Assembly: GCA_009885105.1 (NCBI GenBank)
Contig: VFLI01000063.1
Span: forward strand, 1-64,000
Source: Spirochaetia bacterium
GTDB taxonomy: Bacteria > Spirochaetota > Leptospiria > Leptospirales > Leptonemataceae
Length of the DNA stretch: 64,000 nucleotides
Direction of reading: 5' to 3'
Of this stretch, positions 27,368 to 36,075 are shown piece after piece. Below the pieces are notes generated by a model. It saw nothing but the letters and a program-made list of their open reading frames with translations. It was not told the DNA's origin and ran no database searches. Within the stretch, counting starts at the first letter, position 1; each line of letters starts with the position of its first letter. The translations under genes were made by a program, and so were the position numbers.

Positions 27368-28996
27368 ATGCAGATCAAGATACCCCGCGAAGCCATAGAC
27401 GAGATCAAAAGCAAATTCAACTGCGAAGAAGACGATGCGGTTCGAGCCTACAGTCTGGCATCCGGACGCGCGGCCACCGCTTTCACAGAAACTCTCGACG
27501 AGGAACTCGGCAAAAAATCGGCCGAAACTCCGGTTCTGAAACTTTTCACGCCCAGAGAAATCAAACAGCATCTGGACAAATTCGTAATCGGGCAGGAAGA
27601 ATACAAAAAGCGATTCTGCATTTCCACGGCCTATCATTTCGCCACGGTGAGGTACCTGAGAGAAAAAAAAGATATGGACGAAAAACTGGTCCGCCGGTTC
27701 CGCAAAAAAAATACAATCATCGCGGGACCGACAGGCAGCGGCAAAACATACTGCGCGGAAGTGCTCGGCGATCTGCTGTCCGTGCCCACTCTGATCATTG
27801 ACTCCACAGACTACACGGAAGCCGGTTATGTCGGCAAGAGCGCGGACGACATGATACGTGAACTCATCGACATGGCGCCCGGCGCCGACCGGCGCGCCCA
27901 GGCGAGGTTCATCTCGGAAAACGGCGGCATCATATTCATCGACGAGATCGACAAGAAATCAAAAGACGGCGCCGGAATGGTCGGGCACGACATATCGCGG
28001 GAAGGTTTCCAGCGCAGCCTTTTAAAATTAATGGAGCGAAAACTGGTGCCGATAGAAAATCCATACTCGGCCGCGGCGCAGATACAGGAGGCGATGGAGA
28101 AACAGCAGGGACATAAACCGGGCAAAGAGGATTCGCGGATGCTGGCCACGGACAATATTCTTTTTGTTCTGGGAGGCTCGTTTGAACGCGCCGCTGAAAG
28201 TCTGATCAAGCTGATCCGCAAGCGGGTGGAACACCACGGTCAGCTCACAGAAGAAGGCGACATCATCGTCCGCGGTTTTGAGGAATTGGCGGGCGGGAAA
28301 TCTTCCGCTCAGAGTGAAAAACAGGATCTCCGGAATTATCTGGCTGAGGCAAATGCGGACGATTATATCCGGTTCGGTCTTCTGCCGGAGCTTGTCGGGC
28401 GCGCGCCGATTCGCACATACGTCAATGCTCTGTCAAAAAAAGATCTCGTTCGAATCATGAGCGACACGGAGGATTCCATTCTCAATCAGTACCGGCTCGA
28501 ATTCTCTCTGTTCGGAATCACCGCCGATTTTTCGGAAGACGCCGTGGAATACGCCGCGGAGCTCGCCGAAAAAGAGCGGACGGGGGCCCGGGCGCTTGTC
28601 AGTGTCTGGGAAACGATCCTCACCGATTTCCAGTTTGAACTTCCGGGATCGGCTCTGAAATCACTGAATGTGACCCGCGAATTGTGCGAAAGACCCCGTG
28701 ATGCTCTGCTGGACCTTCTCGAACGCAGCCCGTTTTCGGAATTCATTGAAAAATTCCAGCGCGAGCACGGCATCGAACTCATCATAGACAAAGATGTTCA
28801 GCAGCACATCCGCGATATCGCCCGTGAAAGTAAGAAAGAACTGGCGGCAACTCTGGATGAATTGCTGGCTGGAACAGCCGCCCTGAATTATATGGATCAT
28901 CGCGGGCAGTTCCGGATCACCAACGAAATGGTGGACGATCCAAAATATTTTGACAGACTTTTTTCCGAATGGTATCTGCAGAGAAAACGAAGCTGA
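27368..28996 (+). CDS. ClpX-like AAA+ ATPase without zinc-binding domain
   Basis: The 542-aa protein resembles the ClpX/HslU class: Walker A GPTGSGKT (120-127), DSTDYTEAGYVGKSADDM, Walker B GGIIFIDEIDKKS (187-198) and the sensor region LLPELVGRAPIRTYVNALSKKDLVRIM. It lacks the four-Cys ClpX zinc domain; its first 55 residues are different. In the segment where ClpX carries the IGF loop for ClpP docking (after the GGxF motif, here VLGGSF) there is a Lys/Arg-rich stretch without IGF. It also has about 110 extra C-terminal residues. It is probably a protein remodeller that does not pair with ClpP. AAAGGA precedes ATG 27368. Confidence 0.85.
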   Translation: MQIKIPREAIDEIKSKFNCEEDDAVRAYSLASGRAATAFTETLDEELGKKSAETPVLKLFTPREIKQHLDKFVIGQEEYKKRFCISTAYHFATVRYLREKKDMDEKLVRRFRKKNTIIAGPTGSGKTYCAEVLGDLLSVPTLIIDSTDYTEAGYVGKSADDMIRELIDMAPGADRRAQARFISENGGIIFIDEIDKKSKDGAGMVGHDISREGFQRSLLKLMERKLVPIENPYSAAAQIQEAMEKQQGHKPGKEDSRMLATDNILFVLGGSFERAAESLIKLIRKRVEHHGQLTEEGDIIVRGFEELAGGKSSAQSEKQDLRNYLAEANADDYIRFGLLPELVGRAPIRTYVNALSKKDLVRIMSDTEDSILNQYRLEFSLFGITADFSEDAVEYAAELAEKERTGARALVSVWETILTDFQFELPGSALKSLNVTRELCERPRDALLDLLERSPFSEFIEKFQREHGIELIIDKDVQQHIRDIARESKKELAATLDELLAGTAALNYMDHRGQFRITNEMVDDPKYFDRLFSEWYLQRKRS

Positions 28997-29008
28997 GACC
29001 AAGAACCG

Positions 29009-29812
29009 ATGCGCCCGCATAAAATACCGCGATGGATCTGTTTGAGTGCGACTGTTGTATTCAGTCTTCTGTTTCTGACTGCGAACTGCGCTGCCGGACC
29101 GTCCAGGCGAGATGCGGTCTTCAACATCCGGACAGACAACAGCATTCCCGTCGATGTGTATCTTCCGGACAGGCCGCCTTCCGGCGCTTCGATTCTGCTG
29201 ATTCACGGCTTCATGCATTACAAAGAAGGGCACAGAGAAAATGCGCGATGGTTTGCCGCCCGGGGCTGGATCGTTTATGTTCCGGATCTGAATTACACAC
29301 TTCTTTCGCCGAATACGGAGGAACGTGTTTCTGATGTGAGCGCTCTGCTTGCCTGGATTCGATCCCGGCCGAATACAGATCCGAACCGGATCGTCCTTGT
29401 GGGACACTCGGCGGGCGGTCTGACGGCCCTCCTGGCTGCCTCAAAAGAGAAAGTGGCCGGAGTGGTCGGCTGGGACCAGGTTGTTTCTGCAGGAAGGCCC
29501 GGCACGCAATCTCGCGCGATTGCTCCCTCCGATCTTGCGCAGATCCGCTGTCCGGCGCTTCTGATTGAGTCGCCCCCGCAGAGCTGCAACAATGAACGAG
29601 ATCAGGGTTATGATATTTTTCCGCTGCTCGCCTCAACTATGAAGAAAAGAATCACAATCCCCGGCAGCAGCCACTGCGATTTTCCGGATGACAGTTTTGC
29701 CTGCGGACTTGTCTGCGGACCGGCAAACGAAGAAAATCATCGTCTTATTCTGGAAACTACGGCCGCCTGGCTGGAGATGGAAATACTCGGGCAGAGTGCA
29801 GAAAAAAAATAG
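29009..29812 (+). CDS. Alpha/beta hydrolase, probable lipoprotein
   Basis: The 267-aa protein has a signal peptide ending LLFLTANCAAG, compatible with a lipobox at Cys about 27, then an alpha/beta hydrolase fold: oxyanion strand ILLIHGFMHYKEG, nucleophile elbow LVGHSAGG, acid near LLIESPPQ, and catalytic His in GSSHCDF. The C-terminus is Cys-rich. Dienelactone hydrolase or PHB depolymerase-like esterases are the closest classes; substrate unknown. It lies 12 bp after the AAA+ gene on the same strand, so co-transcription is likely. Confidence 0.8.
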   Translation: MRPHKIPRWICLSATVVFSLLFLTANCAAGPSRRDAVFNIRTDNSIPVDVYLPDRPPSGASILLIHGFMHYKEGHRENARWFAARGWIVYVPDLNYTLLSPNTEERVSDVSALLAWIRSRPNTDPNRIVLVGHSAGGLTALLAASKEKVAGVVGWDQVVSAGRPGTQSRAIAPSDLAQIRCPALLIESPPQSCNNERDQGYDIFPLLASTMKKRITIPGSSHCDFPDDSFACGLVCGPANEENHRLILETTAAWLEMEILGQSAEKK

Positions 29813-29816
29813 TATC

Positions 29817-30953
29817 CTACTGAGTCTGAGTTCGCCGGCTCCTCCAGAGCTTCAGGAGATTCTCTGCCAGAGCATGGGTGAATTTTTCCGCCCCCTCTCT
29901 ATTCAGATGCACCGTATCAGCAAAATAGATATCGGGATCTTTTTCGCCGGAAAATAAATTTCTCATATCAATACGGCGCCCGGCGCTCACATGCCGCGTC
30001 CAGAGTTCCGCCATCTTGCGCGAATTCTCATCTCGAAACAGCGTTGAAAGAGGCGGAATCACAGTAACAGAATGCAGGCCGTCGCGCTCCATTTCCCTGT
30101 AGAATATTTCGAGCTGTCGAAAAAATAACTCCGACCGCGCGGCGGCATCGGGCGAATCCGCTGCAGGCAGCATGCCGTAAAGACGACAGCCTTCATTGAC
30201 AGCCTCCCTGTGAGCCTCGTCAGTTACACGAATTCCTTTTGCATCGAACTCCGGCATTCTGTGAGAACTGACTTCCAGACACTCCGACAGGTCCCGGGCG
30301 CGGTAAATGGTGAGCCGGTAATTGACCGAGTTATCCGGCTGCAGAGGCCCTTCGCGCGAAAGTTGGTTCAGGCGCCGGATGCGTTCCCCTGGATTTAAAA
30401 AAAGATCCCGAACATCGTTCTGATAGGATGCCAGCCTGACGTTGAAATAAAAAAAATCGCTCAAAGACGGAGAGATCCGATATTCAACCATCAGTCCCAG
30501 AACCTGAGAAGCGGAAAACCGAGACAGCATGGCCCTGGCGGGCTTTTCGAGAGGGCGGCGGGCAGTCATGGGAAAGCTATTTTCGGAAACGTGAATTGTG
30601 TATTTTATAGAAGGAAATTTATTTTTCATTCTCCGGTACAGAAGATTCTGCACAATCAGCGGCGCGCCGTCACAGGCTGCCGATATCGCGGAAATATTTT
30701 CCTTTCTCAATGCCTCATTCAGCCGGCCAAGAAGAATCCCCTGCCTTGCCACGGATGTTCCCAGAATTAAGATCTCCGGGCGATCGTTCGACTTTTCCGA
30801 CCAGTCCAGAATTCTCTGCACAGAACGGGCGGCGGAGCGCGGCTGCATCCACCTGTCGTACATGCCCGAGCGCAGGAACAGCTCCAGAAGCAAAAACAGC
30901 GAAAGCGGAATCCAGAACCGGATATCTTTAATATATTTAATAAATTCTTTCAT
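29817..30953 (-). CDS. SGNH/AlgX-like acyltransferase partner of MBOAT
   Basis: The 378-aa protein has one N-terminal membrane anchor (FWIPLSLFLLLELFL) and a periplasmic domain with SGNH features: block I ILILGTSVARQG (the expected nucleophile is Ser of GTS) and the C-terminal DxxH motif FADTVHLNREG. Such proteins (AlgX/AlgJ/DltD-like) take acyl groups delivered by an MBOAT protein and transfer them to a glycan. It starts 9 bp after the MBOAT stop, so the two are one operon. The acceptor (LPS, peptidoglycan or secreted polysaccharide) cannot be told from the window. Confidence 0.82.
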   Translation of the reverse strand: MKEFIKYIKDIRFWIPLSLFLLLELFLRSGMYDRWMQPRSAARSVQRILDWSEKSNDRPEILILGTSVARQGILLGRLNEALRKENISAISAACDGAPLIVQNLLYRRMKNKFPSIKYTIHVSENSFPMTARRPLEKPARAMLSRFSASQVLGLMVEYRISPSLSDFFYFNVRLASYQNDVRDLFLNPGERIRRLNQLSREGPLQPDNSVNYRLTIYRARDLSECLEVSSHRMPEFDAKGIRVTDEAHREAVNEGCRLYGMLPAADSPDAAARSELFFRQLEIFYREMERDGLHSVTVIPPLSTLFRDENSRKMAELWTRHVSAGRRIDMRNLFSGEKDPDIYFADTVHLNREGAEKFTHALAENLLKLWRSRRTQTQ

Positions 30954-30962
30954 ATATTATTT

Positions 30963-32531
30963 TCAGAACTGAAAGTAAATAAACACAGCGCCGTCCGGGA
31001 CTGCGAAAACAAGGATTGCCAGAAGCAGAGCAGAGAGCAGAATCGCAAGTTTGATCCGGCTGCTGTCTCCATAGAATTTTTCAATGGGATAGTACCGGAA
31101 CGCATAATCATAGACAAAACAGACTGCCAGAATCGGCAGATACAGAACATAGACCGGCGCGGGGTAAGCAAAACCCGGCCCTCCGGAAAAAGCAAAACTG
31201 ACCGCGCTCCAGTCTCCGGCATAAATCGGTGAAAATCCCGCGCCGAGCAGATACCAGAGATCGTAAATCCCGAAAAGACGCCCCTGCATCTGCGTCGCGG
31301 CTGAGAGCGTTTCGCTGCGAAAATAGATCCAGCCGAACATCAGAAAAAAAATCGTCAGGAATCGCGCAAAAATATTGTACGGAATCCCTCCCTTTGCATT
31401 CAGCCAGACGCTGAGCGATGTGCGAGAATAGAGATTGTGCGAAGTGAGCATGACCCACTGCCAGATGCCGCTCAGCACAAAGGTATAACCGGCGCCGTGC
31501 CATAGACCGGCAAGAAACCAGACGATGAAAGAATTGAAGTAAGTCCGGTACAGGCCCAGACGCGAGCCGCCCAGCGGGATGTAGACGTAGTCGCGAAACC
31601 AGGTTATCAGAGAAATGTGCCACCTGGCCCAGTGTTCCTGAATATTTTTGGCCGCCATGGGATGATCAAAATTCGTTTCGAATTCAAAACCGAACAGACG
31701 TCCGACTCCGCGCGCAATATCCGTGTAACCCGCGAAATCGAAATATATCTGAAAACCCCAGCCGACAGCGCCGATCCATATATCCAGAGGATGCAGAGAA
31801 GACTGCGATGCGAAAACTTGATTTACCATCGGGGCGATATTGTCCGACAGGACGAGCTTCTGAAAATAACCGGTCAAAATCCGCGTCATTCCGACAATCA
31901 TATCGTCGCGCTTAACAGAACGTCCCTCATCCATCTGCGAAAGGAATGTCGTGGAGCGCACGATCGGTCCGGCGACAAGCTGCGGATAGAACGCGACAAA
32001 CAGAGCAAATTCAACGGGATTTTTTCGCGGCTTCTGCACGCGACGGTAGACATCGATCGTGTAGGAAATCGACTGAAACGTGTAAAATGAAATTCCGGCT
32101 GGAAGCAGAATCTGCAGCGAAACACCCGTCAGGCCGGACACGCCGAGGTCCCGGAATACATCCAGGGCGAAATTCGTGTATTTAAAAAAACCAAGCACGC
32201 CCAGATTCGCAGCCAGCGAGGCAATCAGCCAGCCCCGCCTTCCGAGCATCGTCAGAAACCATTTCGCGCGCGGCCGGCCTTTACCCGTATCAGCCCCGCC
32301 CGCGTCTGACATCTCAGCCGTCAGTTCATCCGATGCGCCCATTCCCAGAGCGGCGATATAATCGACCAGCGTCGTTACGATCAGGAGGGAAAGATAGAAG
32401 AGACTGAATACGCCGTAGAAGTAGTAAGAGGCGAGAAGCAGAAAGATTTTTTTTCGGCTGTCCTTTAATATACAGGCTCCGGCCAGAGTCACGATGAAAA
32501 AAAGAATAAAATGATACGAAGTGAAATTCAT
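30963..32531 (-). CDS. MBOAT family membrane O-acyltransferase
   Basis: The 522-aa polytopic protein has about 10-12 membrane helices and MBOAT signatures: LPAGISFYTFQSISYTIDVYR, VAGPIVR, FDFAGYTDIARGVGRLFGFEF, ARWHISLITWFRDYVYIPLGGSR and the catalytic His in FLAGLWHGAGYTF. It belongs to the AlgI/DltB/PatA-like group that moves acyl groups from the cytoplasm across the membrane. A hydrophilic insert near residues 66-85 (Ala/Asp/Gly-rich) is unusual. The SGNH gene follows directly. ATG 32531 has only a weak ribosome site. Confidence 0.93.
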   Translation of the reverse strand: MNFTSYHFILFFIVTLAGACILKDSRKKIFLLLASYYFYGVFSLFYLSLLIVTTLVDYIAALGMGASDELTAEMSDAGGADTGKGRPRAKWFLTMLGRRGWLIASLAANLGVLGFFKYTNFALDVFRDLGVSGLTGVSLQILLPAGISFYTFQSISYTIDVYRRVQKPRKNPVEFALFVAFYPQLVAGPIVRSTTFLSQMDEGRSVKRDDMIVGMTRILTGYFQKLVLSDNIAPMVNQVFASQSSLHPLDIWIGAVGWGFQIYFDFAGYTDIARGVGRLFGFEFETNFDHPMAAKNIQEHWARWHISLITWFRDYVYIPLGGSRLGLYRTYFNSFIVWFLAGLWHGAGYTFVLSGIWQWVMLTSHNLYSRTSLSVWLNAKGGIPYNIFARFLTIFFLMFGWIYFRSETLSAATQMQGRLFGIYDLWYLLGAGFSPIYAGDWSAVSFAFSGGPGFAYPAPVYVLYLPILAVCFVYDYAFRYYPIEKFYGDSSRIKLAILLSALLLAILVFAVPDGAVFIYFQF

Positions 32532-32590
32532 TTGTTATATTTAATAATATACTGAATCATATACTCAATACTGTGTTCCATTATATTCGG

Positions 32591-32640
32591 CAGGATATTC
32601 ACAACTGCCGGATCAATCTTCAGGCATAATGAATATCCTG
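32591..32640. repeat. Inverted repeat upstream of the MBOAT and SH3 genes
   Basis: CAGGATATTC at 32591-32600 and GAATATCCTG at 32631-32640 are perfect 10-bp arms around 30 nt, in the 170-bp region between divergent genes. It could be an operator or a hairpin in a leader RNA; a T-rich stretch follows on the plus side. Confidence 0.4.
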
Positions 32641-32701
32641 TCCATTCTGTTATTTTTTCCTCGACAATGAAACATGCCGGCCGGAGTTATTTCAATCGAT
32701 C

Positions 32702-33508
32702 ATGCCGCATCACAAAAACTCTTCCCGTTATAGTTTTTCCATTATTCTTTTTCTCGCCGTCTGCTTTTTTACATGTATGTCCGCTCCCCGCTGGACGCTT
32801 GCCGCGGCCAAAACTCCCTATTATTCTTCGCCGCTGGATCAGCCTGTGACGGACAGAAAACCGGTCGGCGAGCTCAATCTCGGAGACGAAGTCGAAGCGC
32901 TGGAGTTTCGCCGCGAAAACGGCGGATGGCTGCATTTCAGAAAAAACGGCCTGTCCGGCTGGATTGCTTCTTCGCAGGCTGTGCTGTCGGATGAGTTTCG
33001 AAAAAAAATCACAGGCGGCCTGCCCTGGAAAGAGAGCTGCCTTCTTCTCAAACCGGAAAATTTTCCCAGAAACCTGGATTATTTCCCGGCTGATTTTCGA
33101 TCCGGTTTTATCGGCATGCCCGGTGGCGATTTCAGGCTTGAATTTCACCGAGACGGCAGTTTTATTCTGCGGACAGGACAGACCGGCAACCGGCAAAGCT
33201 GGGAAGGACACTGGGAAATTCAGCAGAGCCGTCTTATGATCGATCTTGTGGAAACCGTGGATTTCTGTCCGCCAAATTCCCCGGCATCCTGTCACAGAGC
33301 TGCCCTGCAGGCATATGGCAAAACATCGGCAACGTTCGAAATTGAAATGGAACTTGTTCTCAACGCTCAAAATACCTTCAACGGTCAGCTGCAGGTCCGG
33401 GATCTGCTGGTGATGCCAGGAAAACGAGCCTGGGACCCGGCCGCCGGGCTCGATCTGACAGAGAAATTTTCTCGAGACATGGGCTGTATGCACCCGTTGG
33501 TGGAGTGA
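32702..33508 (+). CDS. Exported SH3-like domain protein
   Basis: The 268-aa protein has an N-terminal signal (IILFLAVCFFTCMSAPRW; a Cys near residue 25 could be lipidated). Residues about 38-95 form a bacterial SH3-like fold (TPYYSSPLDQPV, VGELNLGDEVEALE, WLHFRKNGLSGWI), typical of envelope proteins that bind peptidoglycan or partners. The second half, with FHRDGSFILRTGQTGNRQSW and WEIQQSRLMIDLVE, looks like a small beta barrel of DUF/lipocalin-like kind; I do not recognise it. No strong ribosome site precedes ATG 32702. Confidence 0.65.
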   Translation: MPHHKNSSRYSFSIILFLAVCFFTCMSAPRWTLAAAKTPYYSSPLDQPVTDRKPVGELNLGDEVEALEFRRENGGWLHFRKNGLSGWIASSQAVLSDEFRKKITGGLPWKESCLLLKPENFPRNLDYFPADFRSGFIGMPGGDFRLEFHRDGSFILRTGQTGNRQSWEGHWEIQQSRLMIDLVETVDFCPPNSPASCHRAALQAYGKTSATFEIEMELVLNAQNTFNGQLQVRDLLVMPGKRAWDPAAGLDLTEKFSRDMGCMHPLVE

Positions 33509-33904
33509 TGGCGGGAGCTCGATTGGGAAACGTGAATGACATTCTGAGACACCGTTTTTCCAGATATTTGGATTCGTATGCACCATTCATGTGCTTATAA
33601 GCAAGAAATACATGCCTAACTTTAGTCCGACACGAAATAATTACAAAACAGTGCATGAAATAAGTTGACTTAAATCCCTAACGCTGTTAAGTTTTTCCTG
33701 TTATTTCAGCGAAAAAAGGTGATTGTTGTATGTTTATTTCAATATTTCTAAGCCAACAAGCGAATTTTTTTCATTTTTCACCCATTTCAACTCTTTCTCT
33801 TTCATACTGGCATGAATTATGCAATAAACACTGTTAAGACAATCGCAATAGGGCGAACTCAAATAGAATTTGTTCTATATAAGAATCAAAAGAGGAACAG
33901 CGAA
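33509..33904. other. Long A/T-rich intergenic region upstream of the lipase
   Basis: This 396-bp region contains no convincing gene. It holds the sigma-54 promoter match at 33808-33823, an A/T-rich stretch upstream of it, and two copies of CTGTTAAG (near 33684 and 33831). An in-frame extension of the lipase to ATG 33812 exists but falls in the promoter and lacks a ribosome site. Confidence 0.6.
33808..33823 (+). promoter_or_regulatory. Sigma-54 (RpoN) -24/-12 promoter
   Basis: TGGCATGAATTATGCA matches the consensus TGGCACG-N4-TTGCA, with the GG and GC dinucleotides at the required spacing and two mismatches. Transcription would start near 33834, giving a leader of about 70 nt before the lipase ATG at 33905. 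The A/T-rich region upstream could host an enhancer-binding protein or IHF site. Confidence 0.65.
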
Positions 33905-35005
33905 ATGAAAAAACTACTTATAGCAAGCTGCATGGCAGCTTCCTTACTGATCAGCTCTTCAGTTTTTGCCGGCGCGGCAAAGACCACCTACCCAATCGTG
34001 TATGCGCACGGCATGGGCGGTTTTGACAATCTTCTCGGACTCAACTACTGGGGAGACGATTACGGTGTATTCGTCGGAGATGCATGCGACGAATTTCTTG
34101 AAATCACCTGCAACAGCAATATAAGCTCAAGTCAGAAGTCGTATGCGGCTCAGGTTCAGGCCTTCCAGTCTTCGGAAGTGCGCGGACTCGACCTTGCCAA
34201 CGACACGGAAAGCTTCATGGCTCTCACGGGCGCAACCCGGGTGAATCTAGTCGGTCATTCTCAGGGAACGATCGATGTGAGAAAAGCAGCTTATGTCCTC
34301 AAGCAGAGAAAAGGCTACGCAGTGGTTCGTGTTCTTGTTTCGATTTCCGGACCGCACCGCGGATCGCCAATCGCCAAGTACATGCTCGATCTGAGCCCGG
34401 GCATCATCAGCGTGATCGACGCTCTGGCCCGTATGTATGGAAATATCATCTATCAGGCCGGCAATGACGGCTATGCGGCTGCAAAGCAGTTCGTCTATAA
34501 CGACTGGAGCGCCACAGACGGAAAAACAACAGGTATGAAAGCTTTCAATGTTCTGTATCCAAACAGCTCGGCGGTGGTATACAGATATGTTTCTCTCATC
34601 ACTGCGCAGGAAGGCCTCTCGGTGAATCCGGCCATGTGGATCACAAAGTCTCTCTACAACATTGACGGAGACGGATACTGCGTCGACGATTGCGACAATG
34701 ACGGCGCCGGCGGCAAGGGCGATGGAAATCGTTCCAACACCGATGACGACGGTCTGGTCGGCATCAACTCGCAGCAGCTGGGATGGAGACTTCAGTACAA
34801 CGAATGCTTCCTCTGCTTCGATTCCATCACAACAAACACATCGCTCGGCGAAGCTTCGGCCAACAATCCGACTTCGGCGCAGATGACTTCAAAAGCTTCT
34901 GTTATCCAGCAGGACCATTTCGACGTGGTGGGCGCTCCGCCTGATACTTTCAACGAAATGGAATTCTACGGAGCCCTTACGGATTATATAGCCTATTACG
35001 ATTGA
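33905..35005 (+). CDS. Secreted triacylglycerol lipase
   Basis: The 366-aa protein has a Sec signal peptide (MKKLLIASCMAASLLISSSV, cleaved near FAGAA). The mature enzyme follows the bacterial family I lipase pattern: oxyanion motif YPIVYAHGMGGFDN, nucleophile Ser119 in VGHSQG, SGPHRGSP, an Asp/Gly-rich probable calcium site (NIDGDGYCVDDCDNDG), DDDGLVGINS with the probable acid, and His338 in QQDHFDVVG. ATG 33905 is preceded by AGAGGAACAG, which fixes the start. It is transcribed alone from a sigma-54-type promoter and ends at a strong terminator. No lipase foldase (Lif) is adjacent. Confidence 0.9.
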   Translation: MKKLLIASCMAASLLISSSVFAGAAKTTYPIVYAHGMGGFDNLLGLNYWGDDYGVFVGDACDEFLEITCNSNISSSQKSYAAQVQAFQSSEVRGLDLANDTESFMALTGATRVNLVGHSQGTIDVRKAAYVLKQRKGYAVVRVLVSISGPHRGSPIAKYMLDLSPGIISVIDALARMYGNIIYQAGNDGYAAAKQFVYNDWSATDGKTTGMKAFNVLYPNSSAVVYRYVSLITAQEGLSVNPAMWITKSLYNIDGDGYCVDDCDNDGAGGKGDGNRSNTDDDGLVGINSQQLGWRLQYNECFLCFDSITTNTSLGEASANNPTSAQMTSKASVIQQDHFDVVGAPPDTFNEMEFYGALTDYIAYYD

Positions 35006-35041
35006 TCGAACCCATGGATTGAAAGGATCGGGGGATCCGCG

Positions 35042-35071
35042 GAGCCGGCCGAAACGCCGGCTCTTTTTTTT
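35042..35071 (+). terminator. Rho-independent terminator of the lipase gene
   Basis: GAGCCGGC (35042-35049), loop CGAAAC, and GCCGGCTC (35056-35063), followed by a run of eight T. It lies 37 bp after the lipase stop codon. Confidence 0.9.
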
Positions 35072-35090
35072 GCGAAGATGAAGAAAAGAA

Positions 35091-35210
35091 TTTCTCACGC
35101 AGAGACGCAGAGAAAGAGAAGAAGGCATCAACCTGGTGAATCATCGTTCCGGGACGCTTTTCCGCGGCCTGAAATATTTTCCCCCTTTGCGCCTTTGCGG
35201 CTCTGTGCAG
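35091..35210. repeat. Dispersed palindromic repeat, copy A
   Basis: The left side TTTCTCACGCAGAGACGC and right side CTTTGCGCCTTTGCGGCTCT form imperfect inverted arms around a centre containing CGTTCCGGGACGCTT (35145-35159). The same centre and arms occur at copy F (62798-62937). It fills the gap between the lipase terminator and the SDR 3' end. It has no coding sequence. Confidence 0.7.
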
Positions 35211-35227
35211 CGTCGCCATTTTGGCTC

Positions 35228-36010
35228 TCACCGCTTTCGGCGCGGCATGCTTTTCTGTATCAATCGGGCCATCAGTCGGGAGCGAAACGAGCGGGTGAGA
35301 AACAGCCGGCCCGCGTGATAGTAAATTTTATTGACAATGCCCGTCGTATGAAAAAGCTTTTTGCCCAGTTTGTGCAGTCCCTGCCTTGCGATGATATCCG
35401 GGTCCAGCGCGCCCGTGCCGTCTTTTTTCCCCGGCCTGTTGATGAATCCAGGAGTCAGGCTCAGAACATCGATGCCCAGGGGAGATAGTTCAATGCGCAG
35501 CCCCTCGGCCAGCTCCATATCATACGCTTTTGTGGCTGAGTAGTTCGACATAAAAGGCACCGCGCCGAATGCCTGCATGGAAGAAACAAAGATTATGCCG
35601 GATTTCTTGCGCTTCTGAAAACGGCCTGTAAAGCGATGCGTGAGTTCAAGAGGCGCTAAACAGTTCAGCCGGACAGTCTGCAGGAGTTCCGAAAGTTCCA
35701 GTTTTTCAAAATAACCTTTGGGAAAAATTCCGGCATTGTTGATCAGAAGACCCACATCGATATCAGCGCAGGCCTGGAACAGCTTTTCGGCCGAATCGGG
35801 CAGAGCCAGGTCCAGCGCTTCCGTCCGAATCTGCACGGGCGACTTATCTGACAGTTCCTGTTTCAATTCCTGAAGTTTCTCCGCGCTGCGAGAAACCATG
35901 ACTATGTTGAAGCCCAGCTGTGAAAGCTCCAGGCAGAATGCCCGGCCCAGACCGCGGCTGGCGCCGGTCACGAGCGCCCAGGGACCATATTTCTCAATCA
36001 TATTATTCAT
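35228..36010 (-). CDS. Short-chain dehydrogenase/reductase
   Basis: The product of about 260 aa is a classical SDR: VTGASRGLGRAF nucleotide motif, NNAG in LLINNAGIFPKG, catalytic Ser in IIFVSSMQAF and YSATK. The C-terminus is basic (RLIQKSMPRRKR) after a hydrophobic stretch, similar to membrane-associated SDRs acting on acyl or lipid substrates (DltE/HSD17-like). The frame is open to 36076, but the start is placed at ATG 36010 (MNNMIEKYG), which precedes the first Rossmann strand closely; ATG 36001 is an alternative. It is divergent from nnrS across a 65-bp gap with inverted repeats. Confidence 0.85.
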   Translation of the reverse strand: MNNMIEKYGPWALVTGASRGLGRAFCLELSQLGFNIVMVSRSAEKLQELKQELSDKSPVQIRTEALDLALPDSAEKLFQACADIDVGLLINNAGIFPKGYFEKLELSELLQTVRLNCLAPLELTHRFTGRFQKRKKSGIIFVSSMQAFGAVPFMSNYSATKAYDMELAEGLRIELSPLGIDVLSLTPGFINRPGKKDGTGALDPDIIARQGLHKLGKKLFHTTGIVNKIYYHAGRLFLTRSFRSRLMARLIQKSMPRRKR

Positions 36011-36014
36011 GCCT

Positions 36015-36051
36015 GGACAGACCAGCCTGTCCTCGTACCTTCCTTGACAGG
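36015..36051. promoter_or_regulatory. Repeated GGACAG/CTGTCC boxes between divergent genes
   Basis: GGACAG (36015-36020) and CTGTCC (36027-36032) are a perfect inverted repeat with a 6-nt spacer. GACAGG (36046-36051) adds a third copy, preceded by TTGACA (36044-36049). The 65-bp gap between the SDR and nnrS starts is thus mostly candidate operator. No regulator is identified. Confidence 0.4.
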
Positions 36052-36075
36052 TCAGCCCTATGCGAAAATTCGTCA

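Noticed and set aside
32687-33586. 299-aa ORF antisense to the SH3-domain gene
   Set aside because: Shadow of the plus-strand SH3 gene, which has a signal peptide and recognisable domain.
36044-36056. FNR/CRP-type box (TTGAC..GTCA)
   Set aside because: Spacer is 2 nt instead of 4 and the right half is GTCAG, not ATCAA.
36044-36075. Sigma-70 promoter with TTGACA for nnrS
   Set aside because: No acceptable -10 hexamer at 16-18 nt; the spacing sequence is GC-mixed. Only the -35-like hexamer fits.
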